NCBI GenBank assembly: GCA_024663395.1
Contig: JANFAH010000002.1
Location: 3,844,001-3,908,000, forward strand
Direction: 5' to 3'
Source of the DNA: Pisolithus tinctorius
Lineage: Eukaryota; Basidiomycota; Agaricomycetes; Boletales; Pisolithaceae
DNA: 64,000 bases
Shown: piece after piece, positions 41,772 through 51,625 of the stretch
Position numbering within the stretch: position 1 is the stretch's first letter
Layout: each line of letters opens with the position of its first letter
Notes under the pieces: generated by a model
What the model was told of the DNA's origin: nothing
What the model saw: only the letters and a program-made list of their open reading frames with translations
Database searches by the model: none
Program-made: the position numbers and the translations under genes

Positions 41772-43129
41772 GCCTCAGTGGAGGCCTCTGGTGTGGCTTC
41801 TGGAGCTGCTGCAGCTGCTCTAGCCTTGGCCACCTTCTTGGGGCATTTCTTGGCTACATGACCTTCCCCTCTGCAGAACATACAGAGCTTTAGGTTGAAG
41901 TGTTGCTTTCACTCAGCAGCTGTTAACCTCCCATCCTTGCTGAGTTTGTTGCTGGCTGGCTTGGGCTTTGAAGACCCAGCATTGGTACTGCTGGTCTTTG
42001 GTGCAGTGGGGGGCTGGGAGGTGTTGGATGCTGAGGTTTTCCCTTTGTCAGTGTTCAAGTCTCTATTGCCAGTCTTTGATGAGTTCTGGTTACTGGAAGA
42101 CTGGTTCTGGCATTGGACCTCCTCATGTTGTTCCCAGTAGCAGGCATCTATGTCCTGAGCTAGATGGTGAAGGTCTTCAAGGGTGTGGGGTTTGCCTACC
42201 TGGCTTATCTTGTCTTTGATTCAGTCAGGAAGTCCAGCATAGAAGAAGTGGCAGAGAGCCCCATTGCTGTAACCCTGGACCTGGGTAGCTAGCCTGTTGA
42301 ACTTGACCATGTATTTGTTGATATGGTGGGTTTCTTTCATGGTTAGGTGGTCGAGCTGGTTCTCAGCTTCTGCTACCAGGTCATGGGGGCTGAAGGTTGA
42401 CTGGAGTTCAATGACAAACTCGCACCAACTATCCATCCACAGGGGTTGGTCCTTGGGTTTACCGGTGAGGAGGAGGTCTGGCTCAAACCATTCAAGTGCC
42501 ATTCCCTTGAGGTAGGATTAGGTGAAGGTTACCTTTCAGCAGTCATCACAGAAGGTTCCGGGTTTGTTCTGGAAAGTCAGCTTGCACTGGACAAGGAACT
42601 GGCAGAGCTTCTTTGGGTTGGTGCCATCAAAGGTATCTGGCTCTTGGACCTTGGCTGATCCTGAGCTTCCTTCAGTGTTTTGGCAGGAAGATTGGGTGAG
42701 AGACTGTATGGCCCTGGCAAGACTGCCCAGGACCCTCATGGTTTGCAGGTCAGTTTCCTCATTTTCACCTTCCTTGGGGTTAGGCCTGAAAGGATCATCA
42801 TTGTTGTCATTGTTGTCATCACTGGAGTGATGGTCAGAGTTGTCTGGGTCATCATCACCATCACCTCCAGGGTTGCCAAAGGGAGCAGGAGGTCAATGAC
42901 TGGCTGGTGTTGGTGTACCTCAATTGTTGGAAGCTGGTGTAGTACCAGAATGACAGGCTGAGAATCCTTGGAACTGCTGCATGACCACAGAAGTCCAGTG
43001 GTGACTGACAAGGGAACTGAGGGCCAACTGGTGGCAAGGGTCATCTGAGGTTTCAGGTTGGGTTGGTCTTGAGGCAGAGGTGGATTCTAAAGTGTGGTCT
43101 GCTTGAGCTTGGGTGCAAGTTCTGGTCAT
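41762..43129 (-). pseudogene. gag: E4 gag
   Basis: 455 codons in one frame from ATG 43129 (MTRTCTQAQ) to TAG, with at least six in-frame stops. The order matches E3 Gag: a D/N-rich N-terminal region, capsid (DTFDGTNPKKLCQFLVQCKL, SYLKGMALEWFEPDLL, VQGYSNGALCHFFYAGLPD), an S/N/K linker and a zinc knuckle CMFCRGEGHVAKKC. Confidence 0.87.
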
Positions 43130-43156
43130 GGGTGGTGAGTGACTTGCACAAGTGGA

Positions 43157-43167
43157 AGTCTGAATAT
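43157..43167 (-). other. self-primer binding site of E4
   Basis: On the minus strand ATATTCAGACT, 2 nt after the LTR, is the exact 11 nt complement of AGTCTGAATAT at 43371-43361. Confidence 0.8.
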
Positions 43168-43169
43168 AC

Positions 43170-43654
43170 TGTTAAGTTTGTGACTAGGTCAGGGGTCGAA
43201 GGCTGAAGGCTGAGTGCTGGGTGCAACAACCCTTGGTCTTAGCTCATGCACTAGACCCTTGCACAAGCCAGGTTGAGGTCAGAGTAAGCTGAGGGAGGTC
43301 AGGAGTGAAAGCCAAGAGTCAACTCAGGCTTGAGCTGGGAACTTGGGGTGAACTAAGTTGATATTCAGACTGGGGAGCTAAGTACAATGTACATAGTGTA
43401 TATATACCAAAGACCAGCAACCCAAAGGCCAAGGTTACCAGTGAGGGACTAAATAGCTGTGCAAGGAACTAACTAAAAGTTAGACAAGGAGGCGGGGATT
43501 GGAAAGCCGAAGACAGACACTGCCTTGGCATAAGTGAGGGCAGTACAAGAGCTAACTAGGAAAGTATAGTAAGGAACAGGGTTTGCTTCAGCGTTCAGCA
43601 TTGACCTGGCATTCTGAACCTAAGACTGAACCATTGGTTTCTCAGTATATGACA
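43170..43654 (-). repeat. 5' LTR of E4 (LTR-D, 485 bp)
   Basis: On the minus strand it runs from TGTCATATACTGAG (43654) to AACTTAACA (43170). TATATATA (about 43406) lies about 30 nt before the predicted start at 43371. It abuts copia-1 sequence; GCAGC at 43655-43659 should be the duplicated target, with its partner off-window. Confidence 0.9.
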
Positions 43655-44470
43655 GCAGCTTGATGAAAAATGATTGTGAGGATGGAACAGCATAGCACCA
43701 ATGGGTGCACTCCCTAATGTAAAGCCCCTCCATATACTCTATAACTCTTTTAACATACTCTTCCTGCCACTTATTTCCTTCATACATCCCATCACAAAGA
43801 TGAGCGGTTTGAGTTTCCAGACACTTGGTGATGACAAGAGACACAGCTGAAAGAAGTGCATAAGATTTCACTCATAAATAATGAGATGATGCAGCAATTA
43901 AAGCAAATTGAACTTGGTGGGGTCATTATTGACTGCAAGATCAATCTCAGCAACTAAGGCCTGAGCCTTGGCAAGAGCATCATCTAAGGCCAAAACCAGC
44001 TCAATAGGCAGAGTTGGTTCATGATGAGGAGCAGGAGGATCCACACTACCCTCAGTTGTATATGGCAGGATGGGATCTAAGTCAGCTTAATCATTGTGGT
44101 CAAGCATAGTGTGAAGAAGATAATGTGGAGGCAGAGCCTCAACATGGTGAGCAGGAGGTCTGCTGATCAGGATACCAAACTCAGCAGCAAGAGCTATGGC
44201 ATGGAGTTCATGGGCTTGAATCCAGTGATTGTACAACTGGATCCATGTCAGGATGCCTAATGCTGTTATCCAGAACACAATAGAGCCAGCTAAAGTCTCC
44301 CTAAAAGGCCTGAAGTCTCCAATATAAAGAAGAAAAACAGTCTGATAAAAACCTGCAAGAAGTGACAAAACAAAAGTAGCAATGCTCCATCCTAGCACAT
44401 CTAGGCCATTGAATGGCATGCTGATTTGTCCATCAACAGTGATCAGTGAATGCTCAAACAACAATAGCAC
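43655..44470 (-). pseudogene. copia-1 leader ORF: membrane protein upstream of gag (partial)
   Basis: The minus strand after the copia-1 primer site encodes a hydrophobic N-terminus with probable membrane helices (WSIATFVLSLLAGFYQTVFLL and IVFWITALGILTWIQLY). PPHYLLHTMLDHND follows, then, after breaks, NKWQEEYVKRVIEYMEG and ECTHWCYAVPSSQSFFIKLL. Each part has a homologue in the same order in copia-2 (59100-61206). It is cut at 43655 by E4. Function unknown; it is not a known copia gag or pol domain. Confidence 0.6.
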
Positions 44471-44487
44471 ACTGATGGTTAGATGTC

Positions 44488-44500
44488 AGGGCTCATAACC
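44488..44500 (-). other. primer binding site of copia-1
   Basis: On the minus strand GGTTATGAGCCCT follows the LTR directly. It is complementary to the anticodon arm of fungal initiator tRNA-Met (CAGGGCTCATAACC), as in elements primed by a half-tRNA. Confidence 0.75.
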
Positions 44501-44899
44501 TATTGGCAGAGGAAGGGGGAAAGGGTGAGAGCAGAGGTGAGCACTTGCCTTTAGTATTGGATAGAGCTGTTGAAGTAAACATAGAGGTGAAGTAGTTCTG
44601 ACTTAGAGTGGGGCTCATTGTCAGGAAAGAGGAATGTGAATTCACTGAGGGGATATGGCAGAATCCCCTGGGTTTATACACATGTATGACAGCACACAGA
44701 CCAGGTTGTGCTTATGGTAAGTATAATCATAAAGAGAAAGTACATACTATGTATAGTAAAGAATGTCATGGAACATTGTGGAATAAAGTGGAGCTAAGTG
44801 GAGTCCTTAGCAAGCATGACATCATATGAGTAAAACTCATCTGGTAAGCAAGTCTAGAACTGGCTAATAGGAATACTGTAACCAATATTTCCAACAAGG
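44501..44899 (-). repeat. 5' LTR of copia-1 (399 bp)
   Basis: On the minus strand it starts TGTTGGAAATATTGG at 44899 and ends CTGCCAATA at 44501, just before the primer site. The start resembles the copia-2 LTR (TGTTGGAAG). Confidence 0.75.
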
Positions 44900-45464
44900 A
44901 GTGTGAATGATGCCTGCACCAGTGCTCAGTGGTGGCAATGAAAAACTACACAAACTCACTGTTTCTGCTCCACCTGTGCTGAAAAATGAATTATACATTA
45001 CAGATAGAACATATGAAACTCAACTCATCAAGGAGTACAGTGGCTGCCATTGCCTTGATGAATTCATCTTCAGAGGAAGCCAAATCCTTCCCAAATTCCA
45101 TCTTGAATAAGTCACCCACAAATGATGTTGTTGGTGTGCCAGCTGCCTGTGAGATATTAAGACTCTGATATCTGAATTTACATATCTCCTGTAAAACTTG
45201 CCATTCTATCCTGCAAATACATTACAGGATCATCCAGTACCATTCTCACAAAGCACAGCACTCCATTGCCCTCTTTTCGAGCTGTCCACCAGGGAGCCAC
45301 AATAGGCAGTATACCACTGAAATGGCATTGGTTGCATTGATGATTCAACATCATTAAAATGGACTCACAGAGTAAGTTGGCACTAAGTAAAGTGGCACAT
45401 TCCACAGTTAACACTCAAGCCCTTCCCTCTGGGAGGGACACATCAAGACAACATCTGACGTAGG
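44900..45464. other. unassigned spacer between copia-1 and copia-2
   Basis: 565 bp with no LTR ends. A short minus-strand frame (45178-45414, IVAPWWTARKEGNGVLCFVRM) might be a degraded gene piece, but I cannot name it. It may be host sequence or the remnant of another transposon. Confidence 0.4.
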
Positions 45465-45856
45465 TATTGCACAGAGGACTAATCATGGGGATAGGCAAGA
45501 CAGAACACTTGCCTTTTAGCAGAAGGGTGATAGGCTTGAAAGAGGTTGGTAGTAGTTTGTCTGAGAGCAAATGAAGTTGAGTAGATGTCAAATTCACTGA
45601 GGGTATAGCACCTCAGGGTGTCCATATATATACTACAGGATTGTGCATGGACCAGGTAAGCACAAATATGATAAAACTACCTAAAGGGGGTTTGTCATGC
45701 TATACTAAGTAAAGAATGGTCATGGAATGTAGTGGAATAATAGTAGACTCATGATGACATGCTCAGTCACATGATTATGCCAGTATAAGTGGTATAAGCA
45801 GAATATCACATGTAAGTGAATATTACTGGTGTGGTCAAGTTCATAAACTTCCAACA
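45465..45856 (-). repeat. 3' LTR of copia-2 (392 bp)
   Basis: On the minus strand it starts TGTTGGAAGTTTATG at 45856, right after GTGAGGGGGAG (polypurine tract, 45857-45867), and ends CTGTGCAATA at 45465. Confidence 0.85.
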
Positions 45857-45906
45857 CTCCCCCTCACTCTAGAATGGTAGTGTAACCAAACCAATCAACA
45901 AGCAAT

Positions 45907-46336
45907 TCATTTCAAACTTTTGCCATGTGAGTGACTTGGTAAGACCATCAGCTTTCTGATGATCAGTAGGCATGTATTTGATTGAAAACAAGTTATCCTG
46001 TATGCATTCATGCACATAGTGCCATTGGATATCAATATGTTTTGATCAACCATCTGATACAGGATTCTCTGCAATAAAGTGAGCTCCCATGTTGTTGCAA
46101 TACAAGATTGTCTTCTCATATTTGAAGGCAAGTTCATTAAACAGCATTGAGAGCCTTTTAATTTGGCATGCAGCATCGCACATAGCCATATATTCAGCTT
46201 CAGTAGAGGAAAGTGCAATCATCTTTTGTTTGCAAGAACACCAAGAAATGAGGGATGTGCCTACAAAGAAGGCATAACCAGTAGTGGAATGGCAGGTATC
46301 TTTGCATAAGGAATTTGGTCCAGGTAAAGTTCGCAA
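45907..46336 (-). pseudogene. copia-2 RNase H
   Basis: The minus strand reads STTGYAFFVGTSLISWCS, KQKMIALSSTEAEYMAMCD, then, after a stop, HIDIQWHYVHE and LFSIKYMPTDHQKADGLTK. These are the standard Ty1/copia RNase H motifs (S-TEAEY, D-LTK). A stop at 46046 (VSDG*) and a frame change from the RT segment break it. Confidence 0.9.
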
Positions 46337-46990
46337 TGAGAGTGATTATGATGGATTTGAATTCCAAGGTATTCCTTCACCTCACCTAGATCCTGAGATT
46401 CCCATTTCTTCATAAATTCCACTTTCTTTGCTTTAAGAAGCTTGATATTGGACCCAAGGAAAAGTCCATCATTGATGTATATGAGGAAAATGATGATGTC
46501 CACTTTTGTCTTGTAAATGTATATTCCAGCATCTACTTTGGAGTGAGTATAGCCCATTTGAAGAAGTGATTGATGGAGGGCTTTATTCCATGCCAATGCT
46601 GCTTGCTTTAAACTGTAAAGAGCACACAGCAACCAATATACTTTGTGTTCTTGGCCAGGTACTTTGAAACCTTTGGGTTGCTCCATATAAATCTCCTCAT
46701 CAAGACTTCCATAAAGGAATGCAGTCTTGACATCTAGGGCTTCCATTTCCCAATTTTTCTGTGCTGCATGAGTGAGGAGAATTCTCATGGTCTCAAAATG
46801 AGCAACCAGAGAGAAGGTATCTTCAAAGTCCATTCCAAATTCTTGTGTAAATCCTTTAGCCACTAGTCTGGCTTTATAACAACCATTGCTTTTAATAGCA
46901 AATACCCATCGACACTTGATTAATTTCCAATCTTTTGGGGGATCCACCAGGGTCCAAACTTTTCATTCTTCAATAGATTTAATTTCATCC
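46261..46990 (-). pseudogene. pol: copia-2 reverse transcriptase
   Basis: The 228-residue frame has KCRWVFAIKSNG, KARLVAKGFTQEFGMDFEDTF, LDVKTAFLYGSLDEEIYMEQ, SLKQAALAWNKAL and FLIYINDGLFLGSN, all standard Ty1/copia RT blocks. The catalytic YVDD motif reads YIND, so the first aspartate is lost through a G-to-A type change. It makes cDNA from the element RNA in functional relatives; here it should be inactive. Confidence 0.92.
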
Positions 46991-48304
46991 TTCATAGCTT
47001 CAAACCACTTTTTCTGAAGTTCCAGAGATAACTTTAGAACATCCTTGTAATGTTCTGGAGACTCCTTGACATGTGCAGCAAGTAAGATGTCAAAAGGGTT
47101 CATGTCTATGTCTTGTTCAGGTTGTGGAGATGGAGGAAGAAGTGTAAGAGGTGAAGGTGGAGTGTGAGGGAGATGTTGTGTCCATTCCCTTGGTACAGGC
47201 AGAGGCTGCAGGTGAGGTGGCAGCAATGGAGATGGTGGTCTCCTATTTTCCAACTCCACACAAACTTGTTCAGGTCTTTCCTCTCAAACTTGTCAAGCAG
47301 AATCCTCTACATCACATAGTTGTTGTTGCAACTGGTCTCATCATTCTTGAATTTCTCTTTCTATTTCCACAGGATTATGCTGGTCACCAGAAACATTGCC
47401 AGGTCTTCTGGGAGGAATGACATTTCTTTGAGGATGAGGTTCTCTTCTAGGAGCTTGCCATGGTTGATATGGATGCTCAACTAGTTGAGGGTCAACTGGA
47501 GGTGCAGCAGCAGGTTGCCTATGAGGCTGTTGATTTCATAGGATTCTGGTCCTGGCCTCCCTGCTGTGGGTTTGGAATAGGTTGACTTTGGAATGGTGGT
47601 GGAACTGGAATAGGTTCCTCATCAGGCTGATCAGGCCTGGGTGACTCAGGATTAATGTGATTGGAAAAAGGGTTGTTGTTTTCAGAATCTTGGCCTAAGT
47701 TATCAGATTTCTCCTTCACATTCAAACAAAAAGGAAATTGATCTTCTACAAATTTGGCAGTTTTTGCTATAATGATTTTTTGTCCTTTCAAGAAACGATA
47801 TCCTTTTGTTTCAGGTTTGTAACCCAAGAAAACCATTTCTTCTGCATGGGGGTCAAGTTTATCACCTCATTGGTCCTTAGGGATCCATACATAGGCTTTA
47901 CACCCAAAAGTGCAGAAATAGGTGATATCTGGAATCTTCCTGAGAAAGAGTTCCACAGGAGTCTTGAAGGTGATTTGTTTAAGCAGAGTGTGATTATAGA
48001 TGTGCAAAGCACAGTCAAATGCAAAGTTCCAAAATCACTTCAGAACACAGGCATGATGATGAATCATGCCAGATTTCTCCAAAATTGTGCAATTAAAGCA
48101 TTCAGCATGACCATTTTGTTGTGGATGATTAGCAATAGACAACTGATGTTGAATGTTGTGCGAAGAAAGGATTGCTTGAAACTCCACAGCTAAAAACTCT
48201 CCCCCTCAATCTGAATGGAGTGCCTTCATCAAAACACCAGTCTGTCACTCAGCAGCAACAAGCCAGGTGGAGAAACAATCCTTGGCATTGGATTTGTTAC
48301 AAAG
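46991..48304 (-). pseudogene. pol: copia-2 integrase core and C-terminus
   Basis: This resumes the integrase after the LTR-A element: SKSNAKDCFSTWLVAAE, a stop-broken core with GGEFLAVEFQ and QHQLSIANHPQQNGHAE, TLLKQITFKTPVELF, FCTFGCKAYVWIPKDQ, and the conserved MVFLGYKPETKGYRFLKGQKII. A P/Q-rich linker (about 47240-47650) follows before RT. Confidence 0.87.
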
Positions 48305-48309
48305 GTAAA

Positions 48310-49213
48310 TGTCAAGTACAGGTTTACCCTCAGGTGACCAGGCTTCAAGACTGGGTGACAGGGGCTAAGTCCGAGTGGCCAGAATCAAGGCCAGGAGACA
48401 GGGGCCAAGTCCAGTGGGACTGGAGTTAAGGCTGGAGGTCAGGGGCTAAGTCTGGAGGACCAGACTTAAGGCCGGGAGCACAGGAACAAGACCAGTAGCA
48501 TGGGAAACTGACCAGTCTTGGAGTGTGCACAGGGGAAAGCTGGTCTGGGGTTGGATCTACCTCCCTTGGTCTCAGCTTATGTGCTGTACCCTTATGCAAG
48601 CCAGGGAGAGGTCCAGGACAGGGGCTGGGGATAGCTTAAGGCTCAGCCTTAGCTATAGAGTAGACTCGAGGGGTAGTATGGAGTTGAGGGTAATACTTAG
48701 TTGATATTCTGACTGAGGGTGCTATGAAGTATGTACAGGGGTTAAATACATGAGGCCAGTCCAGAGTAAAGAACATGAAGCCAGACTTGTGAATAAGCTA
48801 TTAGCAAGATGATTAGCAAGAGTGAGGATAGCCATGGAGGCTGTGCAGAGACTAATAGCTAAAGTCTGGGTGACCAGCATACTGGAGTCAGACACAGGTT
48901 TTGTAGAGTAAGCAAAAGTCAGACAAAAGGACTAGACTAAATATAGTGCAAACAAAGGAAAACAGACCGGAGTTATGTCCAGGTGACCCAGACATGGACC
49001 TGGGAGGACCAGGGTGGAGCAGCACAAGGCTGGGAGGCCAAAGTGGACCAGAGATAGGGGTAAAACACTGGACTTAAGTTATTTAGGCCGGAGTTGGGTT
49101 TCCTAGAGCCAGAGCTGGGTTTTCTAGGCCAGACCAGGACCAGACTTGACCAGAGTTAGGGGCTAGGGGTCCAGACTGGACTGAGTCCGAGTCCAAGAGT
49201 CATGGATATGACA
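48310..49213 (-). repeat. 3' LTR-A
   Basis: On the minus strand it starts TGTCATATCCATGAC at 49213 after the polypurine tract AAGAGGGGGATAC (49214-49226), and ends GTACTTGACA at 48310. Confidence 0.92.
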
Positions 49214-50057
49214 GTATCCCCCTCTTAGAAACTGAACCCTTGAGGTTCCATAGGGAAATATGCTCAGTGGGTTATGCAGTGAGGTTGCATGACTAGGAGT
49301 GAGTCTGAGTGCACACACAGTGCCAAGGGTGAGCCTGAGGGCTGGGAAACTGGGCAGTGATGACTGGAGGTCCAGTAGCTCAGACTGGAATGGCATAAGC
49401 TGGGTTTGGGGTCAAGGGTCAAGACTGAGGAGTATTTTGGGAATCCGAGACCGGAGAAGCAACAACAAGGAGGGCTGGAGACTGGTCTAGGAGGCCACCA
49501 GATGGTTCTGCAGGCCAGGACAGGGCAAAGCCGAGTCTGGGAGTGATTAGACCGCCTGGACAGGGGTTTCCAGAGACAGTGAAAGCTGAGGCCAATGTTT
49601 CAGAGGGCCAGAGTTGCACTTTGGAGCTGGGTTAAGGCAAACCGAAGGCTGGGAACGACCAGGTAAGGCCTAGGGGTGTGCTTCAGGGCCAGGTCAGGGA
49701 AAGCCAGAGACCGAAGATGTGTAGGGGACCAGTAACATCCAACTAATGTACCAGGAGTGTACCACTAGGGCCAGAGGTGTGCTTCAAAGCTGGTTCAGGG
49801 CAACATGGAGACCAAGAGGGTCCAGAGAGGTCTGGAGATGACCATAAGATGGTCCAGGAGTGTACCAGGTGCTGCTGAGTGACAACAGAATGACACAAAG
49901 GCTAGGTGGGTGCCAGGAAGGCCAGAAAACCAGTCTAGGAATGCACCAGTTGGACTGGGACTGCACTGCAGGGATACAGAGGGTCACAAGAAGTGCCAAG
50001 AAGGCCAGGTTGGGTCCAAGGTCTGCTCCAGGGGGTCATGGGGTCTGAAAGTGTGTA
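49214..50057. other. LTR-A element interior, left part
   Basis: Apart from the polypurine tract at its left edge, this GG/CC-repeat-rich stretch has no ORF with retroelement motifs on either strand. No antisense cysteine-cluster gene is recognisable here. Confidence 0.6.
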
Positions 50058-51623
50058 CAGTGGCTCACAAAATTGTCCCAATGTTTGCATGTTTTTCATT
50101 AATCATGGTGTAGTGAGTGAACTATCATTATTGAGTCCAAGGTGTTGGTGGATGGATCAAACCAGCTGGTCATGGCTCTCTGATGAGCCATATTACATAA
50201 TATTTGGATAGAAACTGATGACATCATACCCAAATGAAAATGAGAGCTCATTGGGACAATTTTGTAACTTTGTGATATACTGGGGATGTAGTCCTTGGGA
50301 ACACATATAAAACATGGTGAGATGCTCACCAATGCTTATGTAATGTATCACATGGTCTAATGAATGATTTGTCAACAAACAAACAATGCCAAACAGTGAT
50401 TTTGCACTACTAAGCCTCCTTGCTGTAACACAAGTTAAGAAACTACCATTCTGGCTCATCAGGGACATTCTCTCAGGGCAACCTCAGTAAATGCTGGTAT
50501 ACACTATAGTATAATCAATGGAATATGCCATCAGTACCATTGGTCTCTTCAGAAGCCTGCTGGAAGTCATCTCCTGCACTGTTTCCCCACCAGTGCCCAT
50601 GTGTCCTGGAACTAATCAGTACTGTGAGAGCCAAAAATGTTGTGGAGGTCCAATCTGGCATTCATCCTATCATAAACAAACCAATCACCCATTAACTAGT
50701 GCATTTTTGTGAAGGAGAAACTGGTATGGAGGTCAGGGTAAAACTAAACCCTCTCTCAATCCAGGTACCATGGGAGGGATATGCTATTGAGCTACCAGGT
50801 TGCACATTCCTGGCCTTCTTGGATATTTCCTTTAGTCTTATATGACCAAATAACTCCTTCCCAGTGATCCCCAGTTCAGCTCAGAGTACAGTTTGGCCAA
50901 CCCTCCCATGATACTGGGAGTGCCCAGGAGGGTTGTGCTTCACCTGAGCCTTCAGGCAGGCCTTTCTTCAGTTGTGATGTAGTAGTTAGTGGGTGATTGG
51001 TTTGTTTATGATAGGATGAATGCCAGATTGGACCTCCACAACATTTTTGGCTCTCACAGTACTGATTAGTTCCAGGACACATGGGCATTGGTGGGGAAAC
51101 AGTGCAGGAGATGACTTCCAGCAGGCTTCTGAAGAGACCAATGGTACTGATGGCATATTCCATTGATTATACTATAGTGTATACCAGCATTTACTGAGGT
51201 TGCCCTGAGAGAATGTCCCTGATGAGCCAGAATGGTAATTTCTCAACTTGTGTTACAGCAAGGAGGCTTAGTAGTGCAAAATCACTGTTTGGCATTGTTT
51301 GTTTGTTGACAAATCATTCATTAGACCATGTGATACATTACATAAGCATTGGTGAGCATCTCACCATGTTTTATATGTGTTCCCAAGGACTACATCCCCA
51401 GTATATCACAAAGTTACAAAATTGTCCCAATGAGCTCTCATTTTCATTTGGGTATGATGTCATCAGTTTCTATCCAAATATTATGTAATATGGCTCATCA
51501 GAGAGCCATGACCAGCTGGTTTGATCCATCCACCAACACCTTGGACTCAATAATGATAGTTCACTCACTACACCATGATTAATGAAAAACATGCAAACAT
51601 TGGGACAATTTTGTGAGCCACTG
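50058..51623. mobile_element. Tc1/mariner-like fold-back element (1,566 bp)
   Basis: The ends CAGTGGCTCACAAAATTGTC and its reverse complement are flanked by TA on both sides (50056-50057 and 51624-51625), the duplication typical of Tc1/mariner. The inverted arms (50058-50699 and 50983-51623) are about 640 bp each and nearly identical; the 283 bp centre has no ORF. The mirrored 91-residue ORFs in the arms (MSLMSQNG...) are the same sequence read on opposite strands and show no transposase motif. Confidence 0.88.
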
Positions 51624-51625
51624 TA

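Noticed and set aside
50193..50468. A 91-residue ORF present twice in the fold-back element as a transposase
   Set aside because: The two copies are the inverted arms themselves; the peptide lacks DDE/D or helix-turn-helix features.
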